Virus record (IMG/VR): IMGVR_UViG_3300044643_000665
Location: 1 to 31,837 of that record
DNA length: 31,837 bases
Source of the DNA: a virus
Reading direction: 5' to 3' (one strand)
In this document: positions 23,969 to 30,491 of the stretch, one piece after another
Layout of the letters: each line of letters starts with the position of its first letter
Position numbering within the stretch: the stretch's first letter is position 1
Program-made: the position numbers and the translations under genes
The notes under the pieces: model-generated
Databases searched by the model: none
Told to the model about the DNA's origin: nothing
Seen by the model: the letters and a program-made list of their open reading frames with translations, nothing else

Positions 23969-24081
23969 GATGCGATTTAAGGCACTTCTGAGCCCCTCTG
24001 GCAAACGATGGCCCTTTTTGGGGTATATATACCAAAAAAAGTTTTGCGCATTAATGCCTAAGAATCAATTAGTTACAAAAG
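23969..24081 (+). repeat. Dispersed intergenic repeat, copy B
   Basis: This lies within the 268-base gene-free stretch 23828-24095, which otherwise holds only the promoter at 23858-23889. It shares GATGCGATTTAAGGCAC (23969-23985), GAGCCCCTC (23990-23998), an inverted repeat GGTATATATACC (24022-24033) and a core at 24041-24080 (GTTTTGCGCATTAATGCC...GTTACAAAA) with copy A at 921-1024, in the same strand orientation. Confidence 0.6.
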
Positions 24082-24097
24082 GACTTTTAATCCTTTT
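24077..24097 (-). terminator. Weak hairpin at the end of the GP88-like gene
   Basis: Minus strand AAAAGGA-TTAAAAG-TCCTTTT. It has a seven-pair stem and T-rich 3' arm but no separate T-run. It overlaps the gene's stop codon and the end of repeat copy B. Confidence 0.35.
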
Positions 24098-24785
24098 ATT
24101 CCTTTTTGATTTTGCCCTGCCACTCGCTGAAAGTTCTGTTTCCCATTTTTTTTATGAAATGAGATATGTTGTTTCTATATAGACCTATGCGATGGTTGGG
24201 TGAGGTAGCTGCTAGTGAGTCGTCATCGGCAATGTCAATATACCCTGCGTCTAGCATAGCTTGGTAATCTGGAAATACATCAGAATGCCTATCTATATTG
24301 CGGTCTATAAGGTGGTCTTGCTTACCCCCGAAGGAGTAAATCACGGTAAAGTTTGGCGGTAACTTGTCTTGCCCTTGAAGGTTTTTGAACATCATAACCT
24401 CCTTAGTGTATGTATAGAATTTCTTGTCTGGGTGATACCACGCTATCTCCAACCAGAGTTCAGCATACCACAAAGCAAAGAAATCCCCAGCGTCGTGAAT
24501 GCGAATAAACTTATCCTTGTACCTAGGATTGTGAAGTTCATTCTTCATAACCTCCCGCCACGAGTTAGGGTACTCCAGCACCATTTCTAATTTGGCTAGA
24601 TGCGAGGCCTTAACTTTTGGAAATAGATATGTCCCGTTCTTTGCATAGCAGAAAGCACCGCAGACCCCCGCATTAGGGCAAGTGTTGAACCGTTCCCCGT
24701 TTGATAAGGTTATGTTATGCGCTGGTATAGTCCATCCCCAAATGCCGCTTTTCTTTAGGTCTGCGTTTTGAGTTAGTAGTTTCAT
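24096..24785 (-). CDS. GP88-like phage protein
   Basis: A 229-aa protein resembling the phage Gene-product-88 family. A cysteine cluster, CPNAGVCGAFCYAKNGTY (Cys36, Cys42, Cys46), is followed by a conserved-looking helical stretch (LAKLEMVLEYPNSWREVM) and an RIHDAGDFF motif (about 93-101). The three spaced cysteines plus HDxGDF suggest a metal- or Fe-S-binding enzyme, but the family has no established function. It overlaps the Cys-rich 59-aa gene by ATGA and ends the short unit 25239 to 24096. Confidence 0.72.
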   Translation of the reverse strand: MKLLTQNADLKKSGIWGWTIPAHNITLSNGERFNTCPNAGVCGAFCYAKNGTYLFPKVKASHLAKLEMVLEYPNSWREVMKNELHNPRYKDKFIRIHDAGDFFALWYAELWLEIAWYHPDKKFYTYTKEVMMFKNLQGQDKLPPNFTVIYSFGGKQDHLIDRNIDRHSDVFPDYQAMLDAGYIDIADDDSLAATSPNHRIGLYRNNISHFIKKMGNRTFSEWQGKIKKE

Positions 24786-24961
24786 TCGTAATCCTGAGGA
24801 AAGTCCTCTTTATCCATTGGCATATAGTTGTCGCAATTACCCTCATCATCTTGAGCAAAGTCACTATATGATTGTGATACCCTATCAGGCGGTGCATTGA
24901 ACCTCCAGCAGTTTTCAGATAGACTGCATTCTTTGTTTTCGCACATTGAAAAATCTGGCAT
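24782..24961 (-). CDS. Small cysteine-rich acidic protein (59 aa)
   Basis: A 59-aa protein with CENKECSLSENCWRF near the N-terminus (Cys7, Cys12, Cys18), DDEGNCDNYMPM later and a very acidic C-terminus. The Cys spacing suggests a small zinc-binding protein. Short proteins of this CxxxxCxxxxxCxRF type are frequent in Bacteroidota phages but have no known role. It starts three bases after the TAG of the coiled-coil gene and overlaps the GP88-like gene by four bases. Confidence 0.75.
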   Translation of the reverse strand: MPDFSMCENKECSLSENCWRFNAPPDRVSQSYSDFAQDDEGNCDNYMPMDKEDFPQDYE

Positions 24962-24963
24962 AC

Positions 24964-25239
24964 CTATTTATCGTTACGGTCAAATATAGACATTAAAAAC
25001 GCAACAAAAGCACCGACAAAACCAGTAACCGCAGCCCATACCCTATGCGATGCGCCTTCCGAAATTTTTATGTGCTCAATCTTAATTACTTGCTCTTGGA
25101 GTAAATCAATCTTGTGATTTAACTTCTGCTTATCCCTAATTAGTTCAACAATAGTATCTTGGAGTTTTACTACTTCTGCCTCGTAGTTAGAAAGAAGTAT
25201 TTGGTACTGCTCAACCTCCGTTTTAGTAACCTCATCCAT
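24964..25239 (-). CDS. Coiled-coil protein with C-terminal membrane anchor (91 aa)
   Basis: A 91-aa protein with a long heptad-rich coiled coil (about 5-58: VEQYQILLSNYEAEVVKLQD and on) and a single membrane segment at about 68-86 (WAAVTGFVGAFVAFLMSIF), ending in a short charged tail. This topology is shared with the 162-aa protein at 28060-28548. It could be a spanin-like or membrane-attached accessory protein, but no lipobox or signal peptide supports a spanin. It starts 15 bases after a strong terminator, so it needs its own promoter or read-through; a TACCTTTG box lies just before it. Confidence 0.7.
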   Translation of the reverse strand: MDEVTKTEVEQYQILLSNYEAEVVKLQDTIVELIRDKQKLNHKIDLLQEQVIKIEHIKISEGASHRVWAAVTGFVGAFVAFLMSIFDRNDK

Positions 25240-25253
25240 AGCGGCTCAAAGGT

Positions 25254-25276
25254 AAAAAAAAAGGGGCTTTCGCCCC
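25254..25276 (-). terminator. Strong terminator after the DGQHR-type ParB gene
   Basis: Minus strand GGGGC-GAAA-GCCCC followed by nine T: a GNRA tetraloop hairpin with a full T-run, six bases after the stop of the gene at 25282. It ends the early unit that starts at about 28548. Confidence 0.9.
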
Positions 25277-25281
25277 AGTAA

Positions 25282-26022
25282 CTAATATCTCAAATTTACT
25301 TTTTCACTTCGCCTATAATTATAGATTCCTTCCATAACGCTTATGTATTCATTTACATCGGTGCAATGTTTCAAGGCGGTAGGCTGCTGCTTCAATTTGT
25401 GCATAAAGTCCTCAAAGTGGAATGTTTCCTTTTTCAATAGCTTTACCAATGCCCAGACAAACCAGCGTCTTTTATACCCGTCGTAATACTTACCTACTTC
25501 TTGAAGTTCCTTAACGGCTCTTTCAGCAAAATATAGGTCTTTTATCTTGTATGTACCAGCCTTGAAACTTTCAACTATCCTTCCGTTATCTCCCCCGTGA
25601 AGTAGGATGCTGGTAACTTGCCAACATATTTTATGTCGTTTCATAAAACGGTCAAACTCAATGTAATCCTCGTACCCTAATTGGCAGTATCCTGCTAGAT
25701 AGTCAGTGGTACTCCAAGTTTTGCTATTAGCGTTTAGCATTTGAACCTCATTGATTCCGTACCCACTACATATTACATAGTAGACTGGTAATCCAAGGTC
25801 TTTCAATACTTGATACCTATGTTGCCCGTCAATAATCTCATAGTTTTCATTAACTATAATTACCGTAAAAAGGTATCTAGATTTAATTGACTTCCGCAAC
25901 CGCTCCAAATGAAGGGTATTTTTATTTCGGTTTCCGTCAATGGACTTGAACAAGTCATAATTGTTCGTTTGATGCACTTGGGTACTATTGTTCTCCAGTG
26001 GTGCGTTTTTTGTAATCAACAT
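25282..26022 (-). CDS. ParB-fold protein with DGQHR motif
   Basis: A 246-aa protein with an N-terminal ParB/Srx domain: HLERLRKSI (38-46), TVIIVNENYEIIDGQHRYQVLKDLG (53-77) with the DGQHR motif, and IVxNANS-like LNANSKTWST shortly after (about 97-106). The helical C-terminal 130 residues are not recognised. The DGQHR form occurs in DndB/DNA-modification proteins and in many phage ParB-like proteins, so a role in DNA modification or DNA-bound regulation is possible but unproven. It is the last gene before a strong terminator. It is the third ParB-superfamily protein in the window, in a different operon from the other two. Confidence 0.8.
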   Translation of the reverse strand: MLITKNAPLENNSTQVHQTNNYDLFKSIDGNRNKNTLHLERLRKSIKSRYLFTVIIVNENYEIIDGQHRYQVLKDLGLPVYYVICSGYGINEVQMLNANSKTWSTTDYLAGYCQLGYEDYIEFDRFMKRHKICWQVTSILLHGGDNGRIVESFKAGTYKIKDLYFAERAVKELQEVGKYYDGYKRRWFVWALVKLLKKETFHFEDFMHKLKQQPTALKHCTDVNEYISVMEGIYNYRRSEKVNLRY

Positions 26023-26033
26023 ATAATTAAAAA

Positions 26034-26339
26034 TTAGTTGCTCGTTTGATAGCCTAGTTGATGTTTAATCAACTCCTGCTTTTTGTGTCGTTCTTTATAT
26101 AGTTTTCCTCTTAGTTCAGGATACTCCTCTTGCAGTTTTCTCCTTACCCTAGTTATGTAATCACTATTGGTCAATTTGCCGTTCGCATAAAGTTCCAGCA
26201 TAGCAAAGGCTGATATTGCAGATGGGTTTCCAATCTCATTATGCCAGACATTCGCTACCAGTTTCTCATCCGAATCCCGTAGATGTGGGTGCTGCTTCAA
26301 AAGGGTCATTACCCTATGCGTAATTTGCTCTGTAATCAT
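26034..26339 (-). CDS. Hypothetical helical protein (101 aa)
   Basis: A 101-aa helical protein: MITEQITHRVMTLLKQHPHL, then AFAMLELYANGKLTNSDYITRVRRKLQEEYPELRG and a basic end. The RRKLQEEYPELRGxxYxxR stretch recurs in phage proteins near replication genes, without a known function. It overlaps the preceding gene by ATGA and lies 11 bases before the DGQHR gene. Confidence 0.68.
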   Translation of the reverse strand: MITEQITHRVMTLLKQHPHLRDSDEKLVANVWHNEIGNPSAISAFAMLELYANGKLTNSDYITRVRRKLQEEYPELRGKLYKERHKKQELIKHQLGYQTSN

Positions 26340-26515
26340 ACTTTTTTCCTTAGTAGGTTTTCTAGGTAGAAAATTGTGGACTCGTAAAGGCAGGCAAGCC
26401 CCTCGTATTTTTTTTTGGTTGGGCCGCAGATACTATCTTCTGCTTTGAATTGCGCCTCTCGCAGTTTGCGTTTATAGGCGGCTAGAACCTCGTTATATGG
26501 CAATTTTGAGTTCAT
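26336..26515 (-). CDS. Small hypothetical basic protein (59 aa)
   Basis: A 59-aa protein (MNSKLPYNEVLAAYKRKLRE to LENLLRKKV), helical and basic, possibly a small DNA-binding or adaptor protein. Two starts are possible: 26515, used here, overlaps the upstream gene by 23 bases; 26539 (MITKSKYP) overlaps it by 47. It is translationally coupled to the next gene (ATGA). Not recognised. Confidence 0.6.
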   Translation of the reverse strand: MNSKLPYNEVLAAYKRKLREAQFKAEDSICGPTKKKYEGLACLYESTIFYLENLLRKKV

Positions 26516-27332
26516 CGGATATTTGCTTTTTGTAATCATTAATCATTTGGTCGTGGCTAACAAAATCAACCACCTCCTTCACCAGTTTGGCTTTAATTAT
26601 TGCCCTTGCCTTTCGCAGGATTGGGTTATCTCCCCACGACCCCCAGTTTACTGTTTTAGGCTCGGGAAGGTCACGGTAATAAGCCTTAAATAAATTTGCC
26701 GCTCTCCTTAAAGACCCGTCCTCAAAAATATCTTTGGGGTAGTGGTCAAGTAAGTGCTCTATTTCCTGCTTCATCATTTCCACCTTGCGCTCATCCGTTG
26801 TGTAGATGTAGCCCATTTTTAAAAAGCGGTCATAGTACAACATCTGGAAGTGTGGGTCGTTGGCTCTCCCGTTTAAAAAGTCCTTAAAGGCGGTTAGCAT
26901 CAAACTGTATTTTTGATGCGCTGGCATTTCTGCTTCTACAAAGGTATTTTTCATTTGCTCTCCTATTTTGTCTGGGTGATTTATGCGCAGTTCCTTATAC
27001 CATTGGAAGATATTGGCTGCGCTTATCGTGTTTAATTGGTCTGGTAACTTTATAATGCCAAAGGAGGCCATTTCTAGTGCCTTCTTAATGTCCTCTACCC
27101 ACGCAGTAGGGTAAACATCCAAAATCTTCTTCACGGCCTCCTGCGTAGTTACTGCGCTTTTCTCTCCGTCTAAGGAAATACCCATCACCAAGGCTGCTTT
27201 GTGAACCTCTCCAAGTATCTCAATTAGAACTTCCTTTTTCCGTCTGTTGTACTCAAAATATAGCCCCCCCTCTTTTGCTAGGTAAGGGTACAAGAAGTAC
27301 GCTTTTTCTGCTTTTGCTGGTATGTTGCTCAT
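26493..27332 (-). CDS. Hypothetical protein following the replication initiator (279 aa)
   Basis: A 279-aa, mostly helical protein with the notable segment AYFLYPYLAKEGGLYFEYNRRKKEVL at the start and a Trp/Pro region late (PEPKTVNWGSWGDNPILRK). It is soluble, with no catalytic motif I can name. It overlaps the DUF4373 gene by ATGA, and this pairing suggests a replication role such as helicase loading, but that is inference from context only. Confidence 0.65.
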   Translation of the reverse strand: MSNIPAKAEKAYFLYPYLAKEGGLYFEYNRRKKEVLIEILGEVHKAALVMGISLDGEKSAVTTQEAVKKILDVYPTAWVEDIKKALEMASFGIIKLPDQLNTISAANIFQWYKELRINHPDKIGEQMKNTFVEAEMPAHQKYSLMLTAFKDFLNGRANDPHFQMLYYDRFLKMGYIYTTDERKVEMMKQEIEHLLDHYPKDIFEDGSLRRAANLFKAYYRDLPEPKTVNWGSWGDNPILRKARAIIKAKLVKEVVDFVSHDQMINDYKKQISDELKIAI

Positions 27333-28060
27333 TTATCTGAATTGTTAATTATTTCTAGTGCCGTAAATAGGTTTCCCCTTGCAGAGTCTAGAGTGTTTTT
27401 AGGGGGGCTAGTTTTTCCCCATTTAGTCTGATTCCTTGACCAAGTTGCTAGGCGGTTTGGGATTTCAAAGGTGCGCTCAAGTTGCCACCGCATTTTCCCT
27501 TTTTGATTTGCCTCACTCCAATAATTGTAAAAGTCATCCAGTAAAGGTTTAGGATACTTGCTTTCCCCGTGTTGATTAATTAAATCTAAAAACTGCTCCT
27601 TAGATTGGGGCTTATTACTTATAGATTTACTTTCCTTTACTTTACTTTCCTTTTCTTTATTAGCATTGCGTTCGCTATGCGTTCGCATTGCATCCGCATT
27701 ATCAACCGTATCTTGTTGATTTCTATACTTTTGCCACCGTTGCTCTGCTGCCTTTTTAGCCCCATTTGACACTTGTATTTGCGCTTCTATCCTGCGGTCT
27801 ACCGAGGCACTCCAAAACGCATTTGCATCCATATCAAACAAACCAAAGTCCGCAATTACGCTTTCAACTAAGTCGCATTGCACTCGCAGTTCAAACGCTA
27901 TGCGTTCGCATTCCGTTCGCATAAGCCGCCCCTGCTCCTCATATAGCATTTCAACAATACACCAGTAAATACCTATACCAGAAACCCCGTGCGCCATTGC
28001 CAGCCGAACCATTTTGCGGTCATTACGGGCATTATGGTCGTGGCTAAAATACTCCTTCAT
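27329..28060 (-). CDS. DUF4373 (Lin1244/Lin1753-like) replication-associated protein
   Basis: A 243-aa protein. Residues 1-85 match the DUF4373 pattern: EYFSHDHNARNDRKMVRLAM, GVSGIGIYWCIVEMLYEEQGR. This is a winged-helix-like domain found in phage initiators related to DnaD. A charged, low-complexity linker (residues 125-155, NKEKESKVKESKSIS) leads to a C-terminal helical domain (LLDDFYNYWSEANQKGKMRWQ, then NRLATWSRNQTKWG) typical of phage replication initiators. It probably starts phage DNA replication with the downstream gene. The start overlaps the previous stop as TAATG. Confidence 0.82.
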   Translation of the reverse strand: MKEYFSHDHNARNDRKMVRLAMAHGVSGIGIYWCIVEMLYEEQGRLMRTECERIAFELRVQCDLVESVIADFGLFDMDANAFWSASVDRRIEAQIQVSNGAKKAAEQRWQKYRNQQDTVDNADAMRTHSERNANKEKESKVKESKSISNKPQSKEQFLDLINQHGESKYPKPLLDDFYNYWSEANQKGKMRWQLERTFEIPNRLATWSRNQTKWGKTSPPKNTLDSARGNLFTALEIINNSDK

Positions 28061-28548
28061 TATCTAATTAGGATTAACATTAGCACAAGCGTACCAATAA
28101 TCACCGTAGCGCAAGTAGTCATAAACTGGTGCTTTCTTTTTAGGCTTTCCAACTGTTCCTCTGCATCTAGGCACTCCAAACGGTAAACCTCCTTCTGCTC
28201 AATTTGGTTATTAACCTCCTCCGTCATCCAGTTTTTGGTTGCTTGATGTTTTGCGCACTCCTCATCCGTAATCCTCTTATAGGTATCCCGTTCTGTTTTG
28301 TAGTACGCTATTGATTTCCGTTGGCTATCGTTTTTGCGCCTAAGGTCATCCACTTGCGTTCGCAAGGTTGCCAGCCTATTTTCTGTACCTTTTACTGCGG
28401 TAATGTGGATGCGTTCGCACTCCCTTACCAGTTCCTCAGGTAGCCAAAAAAGCGTGGCATTTTGATTTTTAACTTGAACCCATCCAGTAGAAGGGTTGAC
28501 CGCCTCTTTCTCATAAATAAGGCTTCCAATTTTAATTAAGTTGTTCAT
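28060..28548 (-). CDS. Coiled-coil protein with C-terminal membrane segment (162 aa)
   Basis: A 162-aa protein with an N-terminal small domain (GSLIYEKEAVNPSTGWVQVK), a long coiled coil (about 55-140, LRTQVDDLRRKNDSQRKSIA and on) and a C-terminal membrane segment at 142-161. The frame opens at 28572, but the ATG at 28548 follows AAAACCAAAT and is preferred. A degenerate promoter (TTTTTTG, then TTCCTTTG) overlaps the end of the nuclease gene upstream. Not recognised; possibly a membrane-tethered early protein. It opens the unit that runs to the terminator at 25254. Confidence 0.68.
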   Translation of the reverse strand: MNNLIKIGSLIYEKEAVNPSTGWVQVKNQNATLFWLPEELVRECERIHITAVKGTENRLATLRTQVDDLRRKNDSQRKSIAYYKTERDTYKRITDEECAKHQATKNWMTEEVNNQIEQKEVYRLECLDAEEQLESLKRKHQFMTTCATVIIGTLVLMLILIR

Positions 28549-28586
28549 ATTTGGTTTTCTGCAAATTTCCACAAAGGAAAAGCAAA

Positions 28587-29003
28587 TTACCGTTCCAAAA
28601 AATTTTTTTTATAATTTCCGTAGTACCAGTCAATTAAGGCCAAAACTTCATCCAGCGACCAACTTACCCAGCAGCACCAGCCAAGTTTGTGCAACTTTTC
28701 TAGCCAGTTGATTTGGGTTGGTTTCAAATTGTTAGTTCCAACCTTTAATTCAATAGCCAAGCCTTGAAACCCTTGGTTGCGGTCTAGTATTAGGATGTCT
28801 GGAACTCCTGCTTTAACTCCCATTTGTTGAAACTTTTTCCCTTCGCCCTTATACCTAGTACCCCCATTAGGGCAATGAAAATAAATTGAGTTCATATAGT
28901 CAAGGTATAAGGCAACCCGTTTTTGAAAGTCATCCTCACTGCCTACATACTTTTTGTAATTCCCGTTCACGGCTTGCGGTATCTGTAAAAAAATGGGGCG
29001 CAT
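28587..29003 (-). CDS. VRR-NUC domain endonuclease
   Basis: A 138-aa PD-(D/E)XK protein of the VRR-NUC family. GVKAGVPDILIL (62-73; Asp69) and GLAIELKVGTNNLKPTQINWL (81-101; Glu85, Lys87) form the catalytic core, and WLEKLHKLGWCCWVSWSLDEVL is the typical end. Conserved Glu23 (EDDFQKRVALYLDY) fits the first motif. Stand-alone phage VRR-NUC proteins can act as Holliday junction resolvases or structure-specific nucleases. It is divergent from the putative regulator at 29044 with only 40 bases between. The T-rich stretch after the stop could contribute to the next promoter. Confidence 0.9.
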   Translation of the reverse strand: MRPIFLQIPQAVNGNYKKYVGSEDDFQKRVALYLDYMNSIYFHCPNGGTRYKGEGKKFQQMGVKAGVPDILILDRNQGFQGLAIELKVGTNNLKPTQINWLEKLHKLGWCCWVSWSLDEVLALIDWYYGNYKKNFLER

Positions 29004-29043
29004 AGTTTTTTGATGTAAATTTGCACTTTCTTAATCTATTAAA

Positions 29044-29391
29044 ATGGACAATTTATTGTTGATGCGTCACTTCTCTGAAAAGTATGGAATCCCCCAGCAT
29101 ACCCTATCCAGACGCATTTCTGAGTATCAAACTGAACTATTAACTGGATGCGTGAAACCTCGTATTGTTGATAGCCAATTCAACCGTGAACTAGCGGAAA
29201 AGCATAAATCAAACCCCGCTCATAGACCTTGCAAGGGGCAACTATCAATAGAGGACTTTTGCGCCAAGTACCAAATAGACCGCAGCCGTATAGAAATCCG
29301 TTATAGGTCATTAGAAAAGGTGCTAATAGGTGATTTGGTTCTCATTAAGGAAACCAGAAGCAACCTAAGGCACTGTAAATTAATACCTTAG
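29044..29391 (+). CDS. Putative DNA-binding protein with two HTH-like segments (115 aa)
   Basis: A 115-aa basic protein containing two similar segments: MRHFSEKYGIPQHTLSRRISEY (7-28) and SIEDFCAKYQIDRSRIEIRYRSL (68-90), each reading like a helix-turn-helix (KYxIxxxxxxxR). It could bind DNA as an internal dimer. Position supports regulation: it is the first plus-strand gene next to the divergent minus-strand early genes, with a -7 box TAAATTTG at 29016-29023 but no clear -33. It ends with TAG before an inverted repeat and the next promoter. The function is inferred. Confidence 0.65.
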   Translation: MDNLLLMRHFSEKYGIPQHTLSRRISEYQTELLTGCVKPRIVDSQFNRELAEKHKSNPAHRPCKGQLSIEDFCAKYQIDRSRIEIRYRSLEKVLIGDLVLIKETRSNLRHCKLIP

Positions 29392-29429
29392 TCTAGCGGC
29401 TAAAAAAAGTAAATATTCTTACTTAATTT

Positions 29430-29460
29430 TTTGCAGTTACCGAAAAAAGGTATAGATTTG
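29430..29460 (+). promoter_or_regulatory. Bacteroidota-type promoter, TTTGCAGTT family
   Basis: TTTGCAGTT (29430-29438) followed by ACCGAAA, spacer 19, TAGATTTG (29453-29460). It drives the plus-strand early genes from 29485. An inverted repeat AAGTAA-atattc-TTACTT (29408-29425) lies just upstream and could be an operator. Confidence 0.8.
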
Positions 29461-29484
29461 CTGAACAATTAATGATTAACAATT

Positions 29485-29778
29485 ATGGAAACAATAGCAA
29501 AGACAATTTACCAGCAGTTAGGCGGCAATAGATTTGCCTTTATGGTAGGCGCAAAATATTTTGCGTATGGCGACACATCCCTACAATTCCGAGTTATGCG
29601 CAATTCAAATAGGATTAACTGCGTAAAAATAACCCTCAACGGGGTGGATTTATACGACCTTGAATTTTACTGGTGCGATAAAAACGGATGTACTATAAAG
29701 TCTTCCTTTACGGATGTTTACGGAGACCAGTTACAGAAGTTTTTTACAATAGCGACGGGTCTTTACACCAGCCTATAA
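29485..29778 (+). CDS. Hypothetical phage protein, IYQQLGGNRFAFMVGAK family (97 aa)
   Basis: A 97-aa protein. The opening ETIAKTIYQQLGGNRFAFMVGAK, the FRVMRNSNRINCVKITLNGVDLYDLEF centre and the IATGLYTSL end match a small alpha/beta family I know from Bacteroidota phages and plasmids, of unknown function. It follows a promoter and an AACAATT leader 24 bases downstream of the -7 box, so it heads the early plus-strand operon leading to RecT. Confidence 0.78.
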   Translation: METIAKTIYQQLGGNRFAFMVGAKYFAYGDTSLQFRVMRNSNRINCVKITLNGVDLYDLEFYWCDKNGCTIKSSFTDVYGDQLQKFFTIATGLYTSL

Positions 29779-29788
29779 TTAGAAAACG

Positions 29789-30091
29789 ATGCCTATACAT
29801 CACTACGACAATGCGCCAGACCCTACTACCCATCTTGAGTTTGAGTGGGGGGAAAACTACGAGTATATGATTGATGCCGTTGTAGAGTGGTCTTTCCAAG
29901 GCCACGACGGGATTGGTAGTTACGAGTATTGGGGTCAACAAGGCTACGATGAAGGTAGCCCAGTATGGGAAATTGAGTCGGTGGTCTTTACCGTATGGGA
30001 TGAAAATTCCAACGAAGTTAAACTACCAGATGATATGCACGCTGACATTTTACAACAGATTTACGAGGTTGCCGAACCAAACTTTGATTAA
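29789..30091 (+). CDS. Hypothetical acidic protein (100 aa)
   Basis: A 100-aa acidic, Trp/Tyr-rich protein (HLEFEWGENYEYMIDAVVEWSFQGHDG, VWEIESVVFTVWDENSNEVKLP). It reads as a beta-sheet fold with no motif I recognise. Acidic early phage proteins sometimes mimic DNA or block host enzymes, but nothing here shows that. It lies ten bases after the previous stop. Confidence 0.7.
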   Translation: MPIHHYDNAPDPTTHLEFEWGENYEYMIDAVVEWSFQGHDGIGSYEYWGQQGYDEGSPVWEIESVVFTVWDENSNEVKLPDDMHADILQQIYEVAEPNFD

Positions 30092-30092
30092 T

Positions 30093-30302
30093 ATGAAAAC
30101 GAATAAAACTGCGGTTGAATGGTTAGTTGAGCAAGTAAAATCACCTGAATGGCAGGATTGCTTTATTTGGCATAAGGAAGAAATATTCCAACAAGCCTTA
30201 TCAATGGAGAGGCAGCAGATAATGGATGCTTACAATTATGGTCAGCAAATACCGCCTTTTGAATACGCAGAAAAGTTTTACAACGAAACATATAACAAAT
30301 GA
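30093..30302 (+). CDS. TAVEWL-family small phage protein, first copy (69 aa)
   Basis: A 69-aa helical protein, KTAVEWLVEQVKSPEWQDC, with ALSMERQQIMDAYNYGQQ and an EKFYNETY end. Proteins with TAVEWL...EKQQIxxAY...YYNET are very common in Bacteroidota phages and unnamed. The frame is open back to 29913, but the ATG at 30093 fits the family start. It overlaps the next, homologous gene by ATGA. Confidence 0.78.
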   Translation: MKTNKTAVEWLVEQVKSPEWQDCFIWHKEEIFQQALSMERQQIMDAYNYGQQIPPFEYAEKFYNETYNK

Positions 30303-30448
30303 CAGCAGTAGAATGGTTAAAGAAAAAGCTTGAAAACTACGGTTCATCATCACATTTAAATTTAGATTGGACAACTTTTGATGACCTATGTGAACAAGCC
30401 GAACAAATGGAGAAGCAGCAGATATTAATTGCTTATGATAATGGATAG
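30299..30448 (+). pseudogene. TAVEWL-family second copy, cut short by TAG (49 aa)
   Basis: MTAVEWLKKKLENYG to EKQQILIAYDNG, then TAG at 30446-30448. The same frame continues for 17 codons (ETVIYKPEQYYTETYVS) to TAA at 30500-30502, giving the family's usual YYTETY ending. Compared with the first copy (AYNYGQQ), TAG stands where CAG (Gln) is expected. So it is a one-base nonsense change or a read-through site. Full length would be 66 residues plus the stop-decoded one. TAG is used as an ordinary stop elsewhere in this genome. Confidence 0.65.
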
Positions 30449-30491
30449 GAAACTGTTATTTATAAGCCTGAACAATATTACACCGAAACTT

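Noticed and set aside
23970-24182. Plus-strand 70-codon frame over repeat copy B
   Set aside because: It runs into the 3' end of the GP88-like gene in antisense, and its first half is the non-coding repeat; no promoter or leader supports it.
24715-24897. A 60-codon minus-strand frame in the GP88 region
   Set aside because: The true gene there is the Cys-rich 59-aa frame at 24782-24961, which shares its ends with both neighbours.
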